NCBI GenBank assembly: GCA_964550345.1
Contig: CAZJYZ010000012.1
Location: 13,359 to 77,358, forward strand
DNA from: JAAEUB01 sp964550345
GTDB lineage: Bacteria > Pseudomonadota > Alphaproteobacteria > Rhodobacterales > Rhodobacteraceae
DNA: 64,000 bases
Direction: 5' to 3'
The notes beneath the pieces are model-generated. The model was not told the DNA's origin. It worked only from the letters and a program-made list of their open reading frames with translations, and did no database searches. Of the stretch, positions 36,620 through 45,568 are shown in pieces (position 1 is the first letter of the stretch; the number at the start of each line of letters is the position of its first letter). The translations under genes were made by a program, and so were the position numbers.

Positions 36620-37845
36620 GGCTGGCACTCACCATTTTTTCTTTCTGCCTGACTTTGGTTGGACCCGGTGCGCAAGCGCAGGGTCTGACTGCCTTGGCAC
36701 ACCTGTCCGGGGCCGGGGTTGAACTTGTTGAAACCGAAAACGCAGAGATACGCCTGACCCTTGGCATTTCTCAGTCGGTACCGTGGCGTATTTTCACATT
36801 GAATGACCCCAAAAGGCTGGTTCTGGACTTTTCAGAACTGGACTGGACCGGATTTGATGGCCCGGCTCTTGAAGCGGCAAACATGGAGATAATTAGCGCA
36901 CAGGCAGGGCTGTATCGCCCCGGTTGGTCACGGATGGTGGTTGAGTTGGCAAGTCCGCTACATGTTTCCCAGGCCGGGATGCGCACGGGTGCACAAGGGG
37001 CGACTTGGGTAGAGATACACCTGACGCCCGGTACTGAAGCTGCTTTTCAGGCAAATGCGGGTGCGCCGCCAAACACACTTTTCCCGGAGGTTAGTGCTGG
37101 TCCAGACGCTTTCCCCGCTCATAAACGACAGGTAGGAAACCGCCCTTTGGTCGTGGTGTTGGATCCCGGTCATGGCGGTATTGATCCCGGTGCCGAACGC
37201 GACGGGGCGGTCGAGGCCGATCTGATGTTGCGTTTTGCCCGAGAACTCAAGGAAATGCTGCTGCGAACCGGCCGGTTTGAGGTGGTTTTGACGCGCGAGG
37301 CGGATATATTTGTGCCACTTGAAAGCCGGGTGACGATTGCGCGCCGCGCTGGTGCGGATGTCTTCATTTCTTTGCACGCGGATGCGTTGGCACAAGGGCG
37401 CGCTTCTGGAGCGACGGTTTATACCTTGTCGGACGAGGCAAGCGACCTGGCTTCGCAAAAGCTGGCAGAACGTCATGACCGGGCGGATCTTTTGGCAGGG
37501 GTTGACCTGTCGCATACGGGCGACGCAGTGGCGTTGGTGTTGATGGAACTGGCACGCATAGAGACAGCGCCGCGCGCCGCGCGTCTGGCGGATACTTTGG
37601 TCGAAGGCATACACGCCGCCACCGGATCGACCCATAAAACACCACGCCTGTCGGCTGGATTTTCGGTGCTCAAAGCACCGGATATTCCTTCGGTTTTGAT
37701 TGAGCTTGGCTTTCTGTCCTCAGCCCGTGACCGCGAAAACCTGATGTCACCACATTGGCGACAAACAGCCGGCGAGGGTATACGCGATGCCCTGCTATAT
37801 TGGGCAATTGAAGACGCAGCCGAGGCCATTCGCCTGCGCCAGTAG
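36616..37845 (+). CDS. N-acetylmuramoyl-L-alanine amidase (AmiC-like)
   Basis: A 409-residue amidase from a GTG that overlaps the upstream TGA. The order is signal peptide, AMIN domain (about residues 35-130; TENAEIRLTLGISQSVPWRI) for septal or peptidoglycan targeting, and the Amidase_3 catalytic domain with zinc ligands in LDPGHGGIDPGAERDG (His near residue 186), EADLML (Glu), ISLHADA (His) and the catalytic Glu in LIELGFLSS. It splits the stem peptide from glycan during cell separation. In many Rhodobacteraceae a penicillin-binding protein gene follows; here glutamate dehydrogenase faces it instead. Confidence 0.93.
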   Translation: MRLALTIFSFCLTLVGPGAQAQGLTALAHLSGAGVELVETENAEIRLTLGISQSVPWRIFTLNDPKRLVLDFSELDWTGFDGPALEAANMEIISAQAGLYRPGWSRMVVELASPLHVSQAGMRTGAQGATWVEIHLTPGTEAAFQANAGAPPNTLFPEVSAGPDAFPAHKRQVGNRPLVVVLDPGHGGIDPGAERDGAVEADLMLRFARELKEMLLRTGRFEVVLTREADIFVPLESRVTIARRAGADVFISLHADALAQGRASGATVYTLSDEASDLASQKLAERHDRADLLAGVDLSHTGDAVALVLMELARIETAPRAARLADTLVEGIHAATGSTHKTPRLSAGFSVLKAPDIPSVLIELGFLSSARDRENLMSPHWRQTAGEGIRDALLYWAIEDAAEAIRLRQ

Positions 37846-37871
37846 GGTAAGTTGTGATCCCGCGTTTTAGG

Positions 37872-39302
37872 TTACAGACCTTTAGCTTTGTAGCTTCTTG
37901 CCACCCGTTCAATGGATACCAGATAAGCCGCTATGCGCAGGTTATGCACATCATCACGACCATGCCATGCCTCCCGCATGGCCTGATAAGCAAAGCGCAT
38001 CGTGTCATCCAGACCAGAGCGCACCAGTTCAAGCTCATCCGCACCGCGCAGGTATTTGGCCTTGAAATCCGGCCGCATGGACCAGGCTTCGCCCAGATAA
38101 CGGTCAAGGCGTTCAAGTTCGTCGACCACAAGCTGGTGGCGGGCTTCTTCCTGACGGCGCTGCATGCGGCCAAAACGGATATGGCTGAGGTTCTTGACCC
38201 ATTCGAAATATGAAACCGTCACCCCGCCGGCATTGGCATACATGTCGGGTATGACCACGGTGCCTTTAGCGTTGAGAATTTCATCTGCCCCGGCGGTGAT
38301 CGGGCCATTCGCCGCCTCGATGATCAATGGCGCCTTGATGTTTTTTACGTTGCCGAGGTTGATCACCCCTTCAAGAGCGGCCGGGATCAGAATGTCGCAA
38401 TCCTGCTCCAGCACTTTTGAGCCATCTTTGACATAGGTGCCATCACCGTAGCCTTTGACACCGCCATGTTTGGCGATCCAGCGATGCACTGCCTCAACAT
38501 CCAGGCCGTCCTTGTCGACCAACGCCCCGTCGCGTTCAATGATACCAGTGATGATCGAACCATCTTCGCCACACAGGAATTTGGCGGCGTGGTAGCCCAC
38601 ATTGCCAAGGCCCTGCACAACGATGCGTTTGCCATCGAGCGTGCCGGAAAGGCCGCTGGCTTCGATATCTTCGGGGTGGCGGAAAAACTCACGCAGGGCA
38701 TATTGGATACCGCGCCCCGTCGCCTCAACCCGACCGGCGATACCACCCGCATGCAGGGGTTTGCCGGTGACGCAGGCGCGGGCGTTAATTTCGGATGTAT
38801 TCATACGGGCATACTGGTCTGCCATCCATGCCATTTCCCGTTCGCCTGTGCCCATATCCGGGGCAGGGACGTTTTGAGACGGGCTGATCAGGTCACGCTT
38901 GGCCAGTTCATAGGTGAAGCGGCGGGTGATCTTCTCAAGCTCATGTTCTTCGTATTTGCGTGGGTCGATGCGCAGGCCCCCTTTTGAGCCACCAAAAGGG
39001 GTTTCGACAAGCGCGCATTTGAACGTCATCAACGCTGCCAGCGCCTCGACCTCATCCTGGTTAACCCCCATGGCGTAACGGATGCCGCCTTTGACCGGTT
39101 CCATATGTTCCGAATGGACCGAGCGATAGCCAGTAAAAGTCTCAACCCCGCCACGCAGACGCACGCCGAAACGAACCGTATACGTCGAATTGCAAACCCT
39201 TATTTTTTCTTCCAGGCCGGGTGGCATATCCATGATGCCAACCGCACGGTTGAACATCATATCAACAGATTCACGAAAACTGGGTTCTTTAATGGCGGAC
39301 AT
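37872..39302 (-). CDS. Glutamate dehydrogenase (Glu/Leu/Phe/Val dehydrogenase family)
   Basis: About 476 residues from the ATG at 39302, which has GAGAGG upstream. The N-terminal substrate domain shows GGIRYAMGVNQDEVEALA and the catalytic-lysine motif TPFGGSKGGLRIDP with an Asp in PAPDMGTGEREMAW; the C-terminal nucleotide domain shows VQGLGNVGYHAAKFL. It catalyses reversible oxidative deamination of glutamate to 2-oxoglutarate. The C-terminal 60 residues beyond the standard domain (ERLDRYLGEAWSMRPD onward) are a family-typical extension in Rhodobacteraceae. Coenzyme preference is not decided. Confidence 0.94.
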   Translation of the reverse strand: MSAIKEPSFRESVDMMFNRAVGIMDMPPGLEEKIRVCNSTYTVRFGVRLRGGVETFTGYRSVHSEHMEPVKGGIRYAMGVNQDEVEALAALMTFKCALVETPFGGSKGGLRIDPRKYEEHELEKITRRFTYELAKRDLISPSQNVPAPDMGTGEREMAWMADQYARMNTSEINARACVTGKPLHAGGIAGRVEATGRGIQYALREFFRHPEDIEASGLSGTLDGKRIVVQGLGNVGYHAAKFLCGEDGSIITGIIERDGALVDKDGLDVEAVHRWIAKHGGVKGYGDGTYVKDGSKVLEQDCDILIPAALEGVINLGNVKNIKAPLIIEAANGPITAGADEILNAKGTVVIPDMYANAGGVTVSYFEWVKNLSHIRFGRMQRRQEEARHQLVVDELERLDRYLGEAWSMRPDFKAKYLRGADELELVRSGLDDTMRFAYQAMREAWHGRDDVHNLRIAAYLVSIERVARSYKAKGL

Positions 39303-39635
39303 TGGCCTCTCGGGCTCCTTTGTGTTTTTCGGGCGCACGGAATCATATGGAATCGCGCTGCGACAATACCGCACAGCCTAAGACTCTTTGGTTAACAAGG
39401 CACGGGAAGAATAGGGCATAACAAATAATATGTATTTTTTCGGATGTTATGCCTTCGTAGCATCCTTGTTTACATTCCCGTGAAATCAACGGCATTAGCC
39501 TTCAAACGGGCAACAATACGGCCGAAAAAATTGGTGCTTTGCCAAAATTTTGCCATACGGGTCATGTTTAGTCATCCCGCTGAAAGAATGATTGATTCTT
39601 TTGAAAAATGCGCAGTAGCGCGGGAAACATTAGTG
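39303..39635. other. Gene-free region with an 8-bp inverted repeat
   Basis: 333 bases between divergent gdh and the Tad-like genes. GGCATAAC (39415-39422) and GTTATGCC (39446-39453) form an inverted repeat around an A+T-rich 23-base centre; it could be an operator or a hairpin in the leader of the Tad-like genes. The plus-strand frame is open from 39444, but its residues before 39636 look non-coding. Confidence 0.45.
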
Positions 39636-41240
39636 ATGAAATGGTTAGCTAGTAGAAAGAAAAACGCTAAAACCAGACCCGTCAGGACTGGATTTCTCAA
39701 GGACGAAAACGGCTCGTTAGTCATTTTCGCGTTATTTATTTTTCTTTTGATGATCATGATCGGTGGTCTGGCCATCGACCTGATGCGATACGAAACCCAG
39801 CGTGCACGGCTACAGTCGACGCTTGATCGCGGGGTGCTGGCTGCAGCCAGCCTTGATCAACCACTTGGACCGGTGGACGTTGTCGTCGATTATTTTAATA
39901 AAAACGGGCTTGTGGCCTATATTGATCCGAACAATATCCTTGTTGAAGATACGCTGACCGCTCGGCGGGTGACTGCTTCGGCCTCTATGCAGGTCGACAG
40001 TACATTCCTGAGACTTCTTGGCATCAACCATCTGACGGCGCCTGCAGCAGGCGCTGCCGAAGAGAGCGCCTCACGTACGGAGATTTCCCTGATCGTTGAC
40101 GTGTCAGGTTCGATGGGCTGGTCTTCATATTCCGGCAGTTCAAAAATTTATGAACTACGCCAGGCTGCCACGGAATTCGTTAATATTGTTCAATGCAACC
40201 CGGAAGACCCGACTGACACCGTTAACTGCACGGTCGAGCCGGACATGGTCTCTATTACCCTGATCCCGTATGCCGAACAGGTTTTGGCGGGGGAAATTGT
40301 TTTAGATCAGTTGAATGTCACCAACGAACATACCTCATCTTCGTGCCTGAACTTCACAACGGCCGATTATAATTCTGCCAATATCGATCCGACACAGCTC
40401 TATAACCGTACCGGGCATTTTGATCCGTGGAGGTCCTATTCCTCGACCCCTTCAAACTGGACCTGTAAAACAAATTCCTGGCGTCAGATTTTACCGATGG
40501 AAAACGATCCGGCTGATCTGCGCAGTGCAATCTCCAGTCTTGGGGCCAGTGGTTACACCTCAATTGATGTTGGCATGAAATGGGGCAGCGCGTTCCTTGA
40601 TCCATCCTTTCAACCTGTCGTCGATGGTCTGATTGCCGCTGGCAACGTTGACGGGGCCTATAATGACCGGCCATATTCCTATACTGAAAACGGTATTAAA
40701 AAGGTCGTGGTTATCATGACCGACGGGGTCAATACGACCCAGCATTATCTAGCCGATGATCATCGCGATGGGCTGTCCCCGGTCTGGTACAATTCCTACT
40801 ATGATGAGTATTCCATTTTGAACTCACATGGTTCCCTTAACGGTAATGATCATGAATGGTACTGGACCAATACGGGCGGCCATTGGGATGACCATCCGCG
40901 TGGGGATCTTGAACCCGGAACTGCCGTGCAGCTGACTTATCCGGAATTATGGCGGCATGTAACATGGGACTGGTATGACAATTGGTGGTGGTTGGAAAAT
41001 TCCGGTTCGTCTTATGGAAACTCCACTAAAAACAGCCGTCTGGATGCAATTTGTTCCGCCGCTAAGGCGCAGAACATCACCGTCTATACTATTGGCTTTG
41101 AAGTCACCACTTCCTCGGCTGCGGTCATGGAAAGCTGTGCGTCCTCGCCAGCACATTTCTTTGATGTGGAAGGATCAGACCTTGGCGGGGCCTTCGCTTC
41201 GATCGCGCGCCAGATTTCTGCTCTGAGGTTGGTAAACTAA
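39636..41240 (+). CDS. TadG-like pilus-assembly protein with von Willebrand A domain
   Basis: About 534 residues. The N-terminus has the Tad pseudopilin-like motif FLKDENGSLVIFALFIF followed by a hydrophobic helix (LLMIMIGGLAIDLMRYE) and RARLQSTLDRGVLAAASL, as in TadG/TadE. A vWA domain starts near residue 150 with MIDAS residues in LIVDVSGSMGWS, continues through KVVVIMTDGVNTTQ, and ends near ALRLVN. The insert around residues 380-460 is Trp/Tyr/His-rich. TadG-like vWA proteins act at the envelope in pilus systems; no Tad ATPase or secretin is nearby. Start choice is uncertain: an in-frame ATG at 39591 is possible. Confidence 0.8.
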   Translation: MKWLASRKKNAKTRPVRTGFLKDENGSLVIFALFIFLLMIMIGGLAIDLMRYETQRARLQSTLDRGVLAAASLDQPLGPVDVVVDYFNKNGLVAYIDPNNILVEDTLTARRVTASASMQVDSTFLRLLGINHLTAPAAGAAEESASRTEISLIVDVSGSMGWSSYSGSSKIYELRQAATEFVNIVQCNPEDPTDTVNCTVEPDMVSITLIPYAEQVLAGEIVLDQLNVTNEHTSSSCLNFTTADYNSANIDPTQLYNRTGHFDPWRSYSSTPSNWTCKTNSWRQILPMENDPADLRSAISSLGASGYTSIDVGMKWGSAFLDPSFQPVVDGLIAAGNVDGAYNDRPYSYTENGIKKVVVIMTDGVNTTQHYLADDHRDGLSPVWYNSYYDEYSILNSHGSLNGNDHEWYWTNTGGHWDDHPRGDLEPGTAVQLTYPELWRHVTWDWYDNWWWLENSGSSYGNSTKNSRLDAICSAAKAQNITVYTIGFEVTTSSAAVMESCASSPAHFFDVEGSDLGGAFASIARQISALRLVN

Positions 41241-41241
41241 G

Positions 41242-41778
41242 ATGCCGAATACAGGTTTCATAACAAGGTGGCGTAAGCATCTTAAAAATGAAAATGGTTC
41301 TGCGACCATTGAATTCGTGATCCTGTTTCCAGTCATCATGTTCCTGTTTCTGTCAGCCTTTGAAGTGGCCTTCTTCCTGACGCGCACGGTGTTGCTTGAC
41401 CGGGCGGTTGATATAAACGTTCGATCATTACGCTTGGGGACGATGAGTCCGATGACACCGGACGAGCTTAAACGGCGTATCTGCAACGACGCGTTGATCT
41501 TTCCCGATTGCATGAATGCGATGATGGTCGAATTGGTGCCGATCTCCACGGATACCTGGGTATTCCCAAACCAGCAAATCACCTGTGTCGAGCGCGACGC
41601 AGAAATCCAGCCAATAGTTGAATTTTCACCGGGAACAGAGAACGAGATCATGCTGGTGCGGGCATGTGCGGTGCTTGACCCGTTCTTTGCCACCACCCCC
41701 TTTGTCATGGAACTGCCGGTAGATGCCTCTGGTGGATATGCGGTCGCTGCTGCTTCGACCTTCGTGAACGAACCTTGA
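41242..41778 (+). CDS. TadE-like pilus-assembly protein
   Basis: A 178-residue TadE-family protein. The motif KNENGSATIEFVILFPVIMF (with the Glu typical of pseudopilins) precedes a helix through FLFLSAFEVAFFL, then TVLLDRAVDINVRSLRLG. The rest is an extracytoplasmic domain with four Cys. It starts one base after the upstream TAA, so it is in one operon with the vWA protein and the next TadE-like gene. Confidence 0.88.
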   Translation: MPNTGFITRWRKHLKNENGSATIEFVILFPVIMFLFLSAFEVAFFLTRTVLLDRAVDINVRSLRLGTMSPMTPDELKRRICNDALIFPDCMNAMMVELVPISTDTWVFPNQQITCVERDAEIQPIVEFSPGTENEIMLVRACAVLDPFFATTPFVMELPVDASGGYAVAAASTFVNEP

Positions 41779-41787
41779 GGTAATATT

Positions 41788-42384
41788 ATGAAACTGCGTG
41801 CAAAAAACGGTGTCCTACGCACATTCTGGCAAGAGGATCAGGCCAGCCTGTCGGTAGAGGCCGTGATTGTGCTGCCGCTACTTTTATGGGCATTTATTGC
41901 CATGTTCACGGTTTTTGACGTTTACCGGACACGTAATCTTGCGGTGAAAGCAAATTATGCGGTGGCCGACCTGCTTTCGCGTGAAACCAACCCGATAGAT
42001 ACAAATTACTTGAATGGGGTTGAGGATGTGTACGAGTATTTGACACAGTCGGGGGCATCCAGCTGGATCAGGATCACGGCTGTAAAATGTCGTTACAATT
42101 GTGCAAATCCGGATACCCGTGAATTACGCCGGGACTGGTCACGGGCTACGGACGGACAAGTCTGGCTGGATAGTGCCGCTGTGAATACCAAATATCGTGA
42201 CATCGTGCCGATCATTCCGCGCGGAGAACGGGTGATCATGTTGGAAACGAATATGCATTATGACCCACCGTTTAATACGATCTACTCTGGTATTACCCAC
42301 CGCGAAATGAACGATATCACCATGACCCGGCCGCGCTTTGGGCCGCAATTGTGCTGGGTTGGTCGCAGATGCGGAAATACCTGA
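41788..42384 (+). CDS. TadE/TadG-like membrane protein
   Basis: A 198-residue protein: FWQEDQASLSVEAVIVLPLL with a membrane helix (LLWAFIAMFTVFDVY), then RNLAVKANYAVADLLSRETN and a C-terminal domain with several Cys (VKCRYNCANPD, LCWVGRRCGNT). It is the third protein in the window with an N-terminal Tad-type pseudopilin helix. GAGG lies 8 bases before the ATG. It presumably works with the two preceding proteins in the envelope. It ends 9 bases before the convergent hydrolase gene. Confidence 0.85.
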   Translation: MKLRAKNGVLRTFWQEDQASLSVEAVIVLPLLLWAFIAMFTVFDVYRTRNLAVKANYAVADLLSRETNPIDTNYLNGVEDVYEYLTQSGASSWIRITAVKCRYNCANPDTRELRRDWSRATDGQVWLDSAAVNTKYRDIVPIIPRGERVIMLETNMHYDPPFNTIYSGITHREMNDITMTRPRFGPQLCWVGRRCGNT

Positions 42385-42393
42385 CGCGCTGCT

Positions 42394-43338
42394 CTACCGG
42401 TTTTGTAAGAACAACGCCTGCATTGCAGTATGGGCAGCGGCCCGGGTCTGAGGCACTTCCATCAATACTTCATGTTCAGAACCTTCGATCAACATCAGCT
42501 CGCCTGATTGCCAACCTGCCATCCTGCGATGGATCGGGCGCGGGTCCACGATGCGCTCGTCCGTGCCCAAGAATGTCACAGCGGGATGCGGTGGGGCGGG
42601 AAGGCGCGCTAATGCGCGGGTTTCTACAAGGGCAGCGTATAACCAGCTCATGGACGGACCGCCCAACAGCAATTCGGGCTGCGCCGTGGCCTGCTGCTGC
42701 ATCATCGAAAACATGTCCGCATCTTTGGTCAGTTGGTTGTCGTCAAAGACGGCAGTAGTGACATAGCTTTCAATTTCGGTCCCGGGTGCCAGTATGTGCC
42801 CCTTGCCGCCGTGGTGGCTAAGCCAAGAAGAGATCCAGGCCAGAGGGCGCATATGCGGGGCGATGGAAATGCCCCACATCGGTGCCGAGAAGGCAGCGGC
42901 TTTGACATCCAGCCCTTCATGAAGAGCACGCAGGCCAATACAGCCACCCATGGAATGAGCAAGTAAATAGAAAGGGCGCGGCAGTTCAAGCGCCTCGGCT
43001 GCCTCCAGCATGGCTGCAAGGTCCAGCTGGTATTCGTCAAAATCCAGTACATGTCCGACCAACCGTCTGTCGCAAAACCGTTGTGACAGACCCTGTCCGC
43101 GCCAGTCGATTGTCAGAGTAGCATACCCCTGCGCAGCCAGATCTTCGGCGACATGGCCGTATTTTTCGATATATTCCGTTCGCCCGGGGAACAACAGAAC
43201 AGTTCCTGCAGCCTGTGTATCCTGTGCGGCAGGCCACAGACCAAGGCGCAGGCGCACTTTGTCGATTGTCTCGGTCCAGTAGGCTGCTCCGCCGTCCGGC
43301 CCATTGGCGATATCGGTGTATAAATCAGCGCTTTGCAT
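42394..43338 (-). CDS. Alpha/beta hydrolase, lysophospholipase (PldB)-like
   Basis: A 314-residue alpha/beta hydrolase. The nucleophile elbow is AHSMGGCIGLRAL, the oxyanion-side strand VLLFPGRTEYIEKYGHVAEDL, and ATLTIDWRGQGLSQR, TFLGTDERIVDPRP (Asp) and IEGSEHEVLME (His) complete the triad. It is closest in pattern to PldB/monoacylglycerol-lipase-type hydrolases. The substrate is unproven. It begins 3 bases after the SCP2 gene stop on the same strand, so the two form an operon that could act on a shared lipid substrate (inference). Confidence 0.9.
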   Translation of the reverse strand: MQSADLYTDIANGPDGGAAYWTETIDKVRLRLGLWPAAQDTQAAGTVLLFPGRTEYIEKYGHVAEDLAAQGYATLTIDWRGQGLSQRFCDRRLVGHVLDFDEYQLDLAAMLEAAEALELPRPFYLLAHSMGGCIGLRALHEGLDVKAAAFSAPMWGISIAPHMRPLAWISSWLSHHGGKGHILAPGTEIESYVTTAVFDDNQLTKDADMFSMMQQQATAQPELLLGGPSMSWLYAALVETRALARLPAPPHPAVTFLGTDERIVDPRPIHRRMAGWQSGELMLIEGSEHEVLMEVPQTRAAAHTAMQALFLQNR

Positions 43339-43341
43339 GGG

Positions 43342-43629
43342 TCAGGTCAGCGAGCTGCCCAGCTTCATCGCCAGCCCCATATCACCGTCAACACTGAGCT
43401 TGCCAGTCATGAAGGCGGTTGTGGGGTTGAGGTCGCCAGCCATCATTGCCTCAAATGCATCCTGAGCAGCCGTCAGGGTCACGTCTGCGTCTTCGTCGCC
43501 GGCGCGTGCACCGTCTCCATCCACCATCACGGCCCCTTCGCCCTCAATCACGAATTTGGCCAGGCCGTCAAATCCGCCACTCATTTTATCGTTCAGCGCG
43601 GCGACTGCCGCTTCGATCACGTTACTCAC
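43342..43629 (-). CDS. SCP2 sterol-binding domain protein
   Basis: A 95-residue single-domain SCP2 protein from a GTG start with GGAG 8 bases upstream. Motifs: VIEAAVAALNDKMSGGFDGL, KFVIEGEGAVMVDGDGA, VTLTAAQDAFEAMMAGDLNP and TGKLSVDGDMGLAMKLGSSL. These small proteins bind hydrophobic ligands such as fatty acyl groups in a pocket. It is coupled to the lysophospholipase-like gene directly downstream. Confidence 0.93.
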   Translation of the reverse strand: MSNVIEAAVAALNDKMSGGFDGLAKFVIEGEGAVMVDGDGARAGDEDADVTLTAAQDAFEAMMAGDLNPTTAFMTGKLSVDGDMGLAMKLGSSLT

Positions 43630-43756
43630 TATCTGATCTCCATCCGGGCCATGACTGCCATGGCTGGTTTACGTTCACGGCAACTTTAACCTGCGATTGC
43701 AGGACCGCAAAGCCTAAACCACGGTGGGTGACGCGTGGGAAGGTATCATTTGTCCG

Positions 43757-44806
43757 CTAAAACTGAGATTTCACCCCGAAAACGAACTGTTCGCTGTTGG
43801 TTCCGGCATGCTGGCGGACCAACAGGTAATTTGCATAAGCAACTGTTTGCGCAAAAAGCCCCATCTGGATGCCAAGTGAAATCGCCGTGAACAGGTCATA
43901 ATTTGAAATATGGCGCTCAACTCCACCACTGATTTCAACCCTGTCGTTGACCTGATACGTCGCCCCAGCCTGAAAAATATTAGCACTGCCAAGAACCAGA
44001 TGCGTAAATGCACCGAAAAGTAACAGGCGTTCCGTTAGCTGGTATTCAGCGCCCAAAATCGCGGCGGTCAGGCCTAAATTACTGGCGGTTATGTATTGCA
44101 TTGCGCCAAAAATATGGGCGTTGCCAAATCGGTGGGTAAAAGCGGCCGCTATATCGCCATTATCATTGATCGAGCCTGACAATCTAGTATTGCCACCGTT
44201 CAACGCCGTATCCACACGTAACAATTGCTGGTAAAAGGCAACGCTTGCCAAAAAGCCGTAGCCAAATGGGCCGGCTGGCACGAATTCGTTCCAGGCATCC
44301 TTGCTGTAGCCTAACGTGACCCGATGGCTCCCGAAATCGCCGAATACATAGGGCAGAGGCTGGAGGTTCGTGTAACCGGGCTGCGCGTAGAGATCCAAAA
44401 TAACGCCAAAACCCAAATACACGCCGCTGGCCAATACCGCATAGGACAGGTCTTTTTGTGCGGCAAGGTAATGGCCGCTCCAGCCTATGTTTGTGGTCTG
44501 GTATTCTGCCAGCGCGAAACCACCTACGTTAAAACCGCCGTGGGTTTGGGGCTGGTGCAGGCCATAATATGCCTCCCAGCCGATCCAAGCCGCTGAAAAA
44601 GCACTAAAGGCGCTTTCAGGTGTGGCGCTGGAAATTGTGCGCCCCGGAAGACTGCCTTCGCCGCAGGCAACCACTAAGGAGCTAACCGCAGAAGACGGCG
44701 CGCTACTAGGTTCGCAGACTGGAATTAGCGTGTCTTCTGCTGCTGAAATATTTGTGGATAGGAAACTTATGCATATAGCAACAACCCAAAAATTGAAAAA
44801 CTTCAT
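43757..44806 (-). CDS. Predicted outer-membrane beta-barrel protein of unknown function
   Basis: About 349 residues from the ATG at 44806 (GGGGAAG upstream). A signal peptide (FFNFWVVAICISFLSTNISA) precedes a Ser/Ala/Gly-rich linker and a long series of alternating strands (YLAAQKDLSYAVLASGVYLG, ITASNLGLTAAILGAEYQL, LLLFGAFTHLVLGSANIF) ending in FVFGVKSQF with a C-terminal Phe, typical of outer-membrane barrels. I do not recognise the family. An ATG at 44858 would extend it by 17 residues and destroy a good signal peptide. Transcribed alone. Confidence 0.7.
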   Translation of the reverse strand: MKFFNFWVVAICISFLSTNISAAEDTLIPVCEPSSAPSSAVSSLVVACGEGSLPGRTISSATPESAFSAFSAAWIGWEAYYGLHQPQTHGGFNVGGFALAEYQTTNIGWSGHYLAAQKDLSYAVLASGVYLGFGVILDLYAQPGYTNLQPLPYVFGDFGSHRVTLGYSKDAWNEFVPAGPFGYGFLASVAFYQQLLRVDTALNGGNTRLSGSINDNGDIAAAFTHRFGNAHIFGAMQYITASNLGLTAAILGAEYQLTERLLLFGAFTHLVLGSANIFQAGATYQVNDRVEISGGVERHISNYDLFTAISLGIQMGLFAQTVAYANYLLVRQHAGTNSEQFVFGVKSQF

Positions 44807-44926
44807 GGCTTCCCCAAAAGCTCTACTATCCGGCGAGCTTAGCACATTTTTTTTCATGTCGGAAAGTTGAATGCGGTTGAGGCTAAAAAGATGGGCAATG
44901 GCTTCCTGCGGGGGTAGGATAGGCCT

Positions 44927-45481
44927 ATGCGTATTACACAACTTTTTGCAGCGTTGATATGGCTGATGACTATTGTGCCAGGAAACGCCCAGGCAGGGCC
45001 GGACCCGGTGCGGCTGGATCAGTTGTTCGGCGCATTGCGCGCCGCTGAAGCCGATGAGTGGCAGGTGATTGAGGATGAGATACGGCTGCTTTGGGGGCAA
45101 AGCGGATCACCAAGCATAGATTTGTTGCTGAAACGTGGATTTGCGGCGTTGGCGGCTAAAGAAACCGATGCGGCAATTGAACATTTCACGGCATTGGTGG
45201 AAAATGCTCCGAATTTCGCTGAAGGCTGGAATGCACGCGCCACCGCGTATTTTAACGCCGGGTTGCTTGGCCCTTCATTGGATGACATCCGCCGTACTCT
45301 GGCGCTGGAGCCGCGTCATTTTGGGGCGCTGGCCGGGTTGGGATATATCTTTGAGGAAATGGGCGATGAACAGGCCGCGCTTGCCGCTTTTTACCGGGTT
45401 TTGCAGATACATCCGCACCGTGAAGATATTATTGACTCCATTGCCCGCTTGGAACTGGCCATCGGAACCTTCGATACCTGA
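44927..45481 (+). CDS. Exported tetratricopeptide-repeat protein
   Basis: A 184-residue protein with a signal peptide (FAALIWLMTIVPGNAQA) and two to three TPR units: DLLLKRGFAALAAKETDAAI, AEGWNARATAYFNAGLLGPS, ALAGLGYIFEEMGDEQAALA. TPRs are protein-binding scaffolds, here in the periplasm. It is a conserved kind of small protein in Rhodobacteraceae and lies 87 bases before the SUV3-like helicase, but there is no obvious functional link. Confidence 0.85.
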   Translation: MRITQLFAALIWLMTIVPGNAQAGPDPVRLDQLFGALRAAEADEWQVIEDEIRLLWGQSGSPSIDLLLKRGFAALAAKETDAAIEHFTALVENAPNFAEGWNARATAYFNAGLLGPSLDDIRRTLALEPRHFGALAGLGYIFEEMGDEQAALAAFYRVLQIHPHREDIIDSIARLELAIGTFDT

Positions 45482-45568
45482 ACAGGGCAGGGCGCTATTT
45501 CGGCTAGTCTTTCATCCGGCATGTCCCTAAAACAGCGCGAAAATACGGCGTAAAAATACAGGCACATC

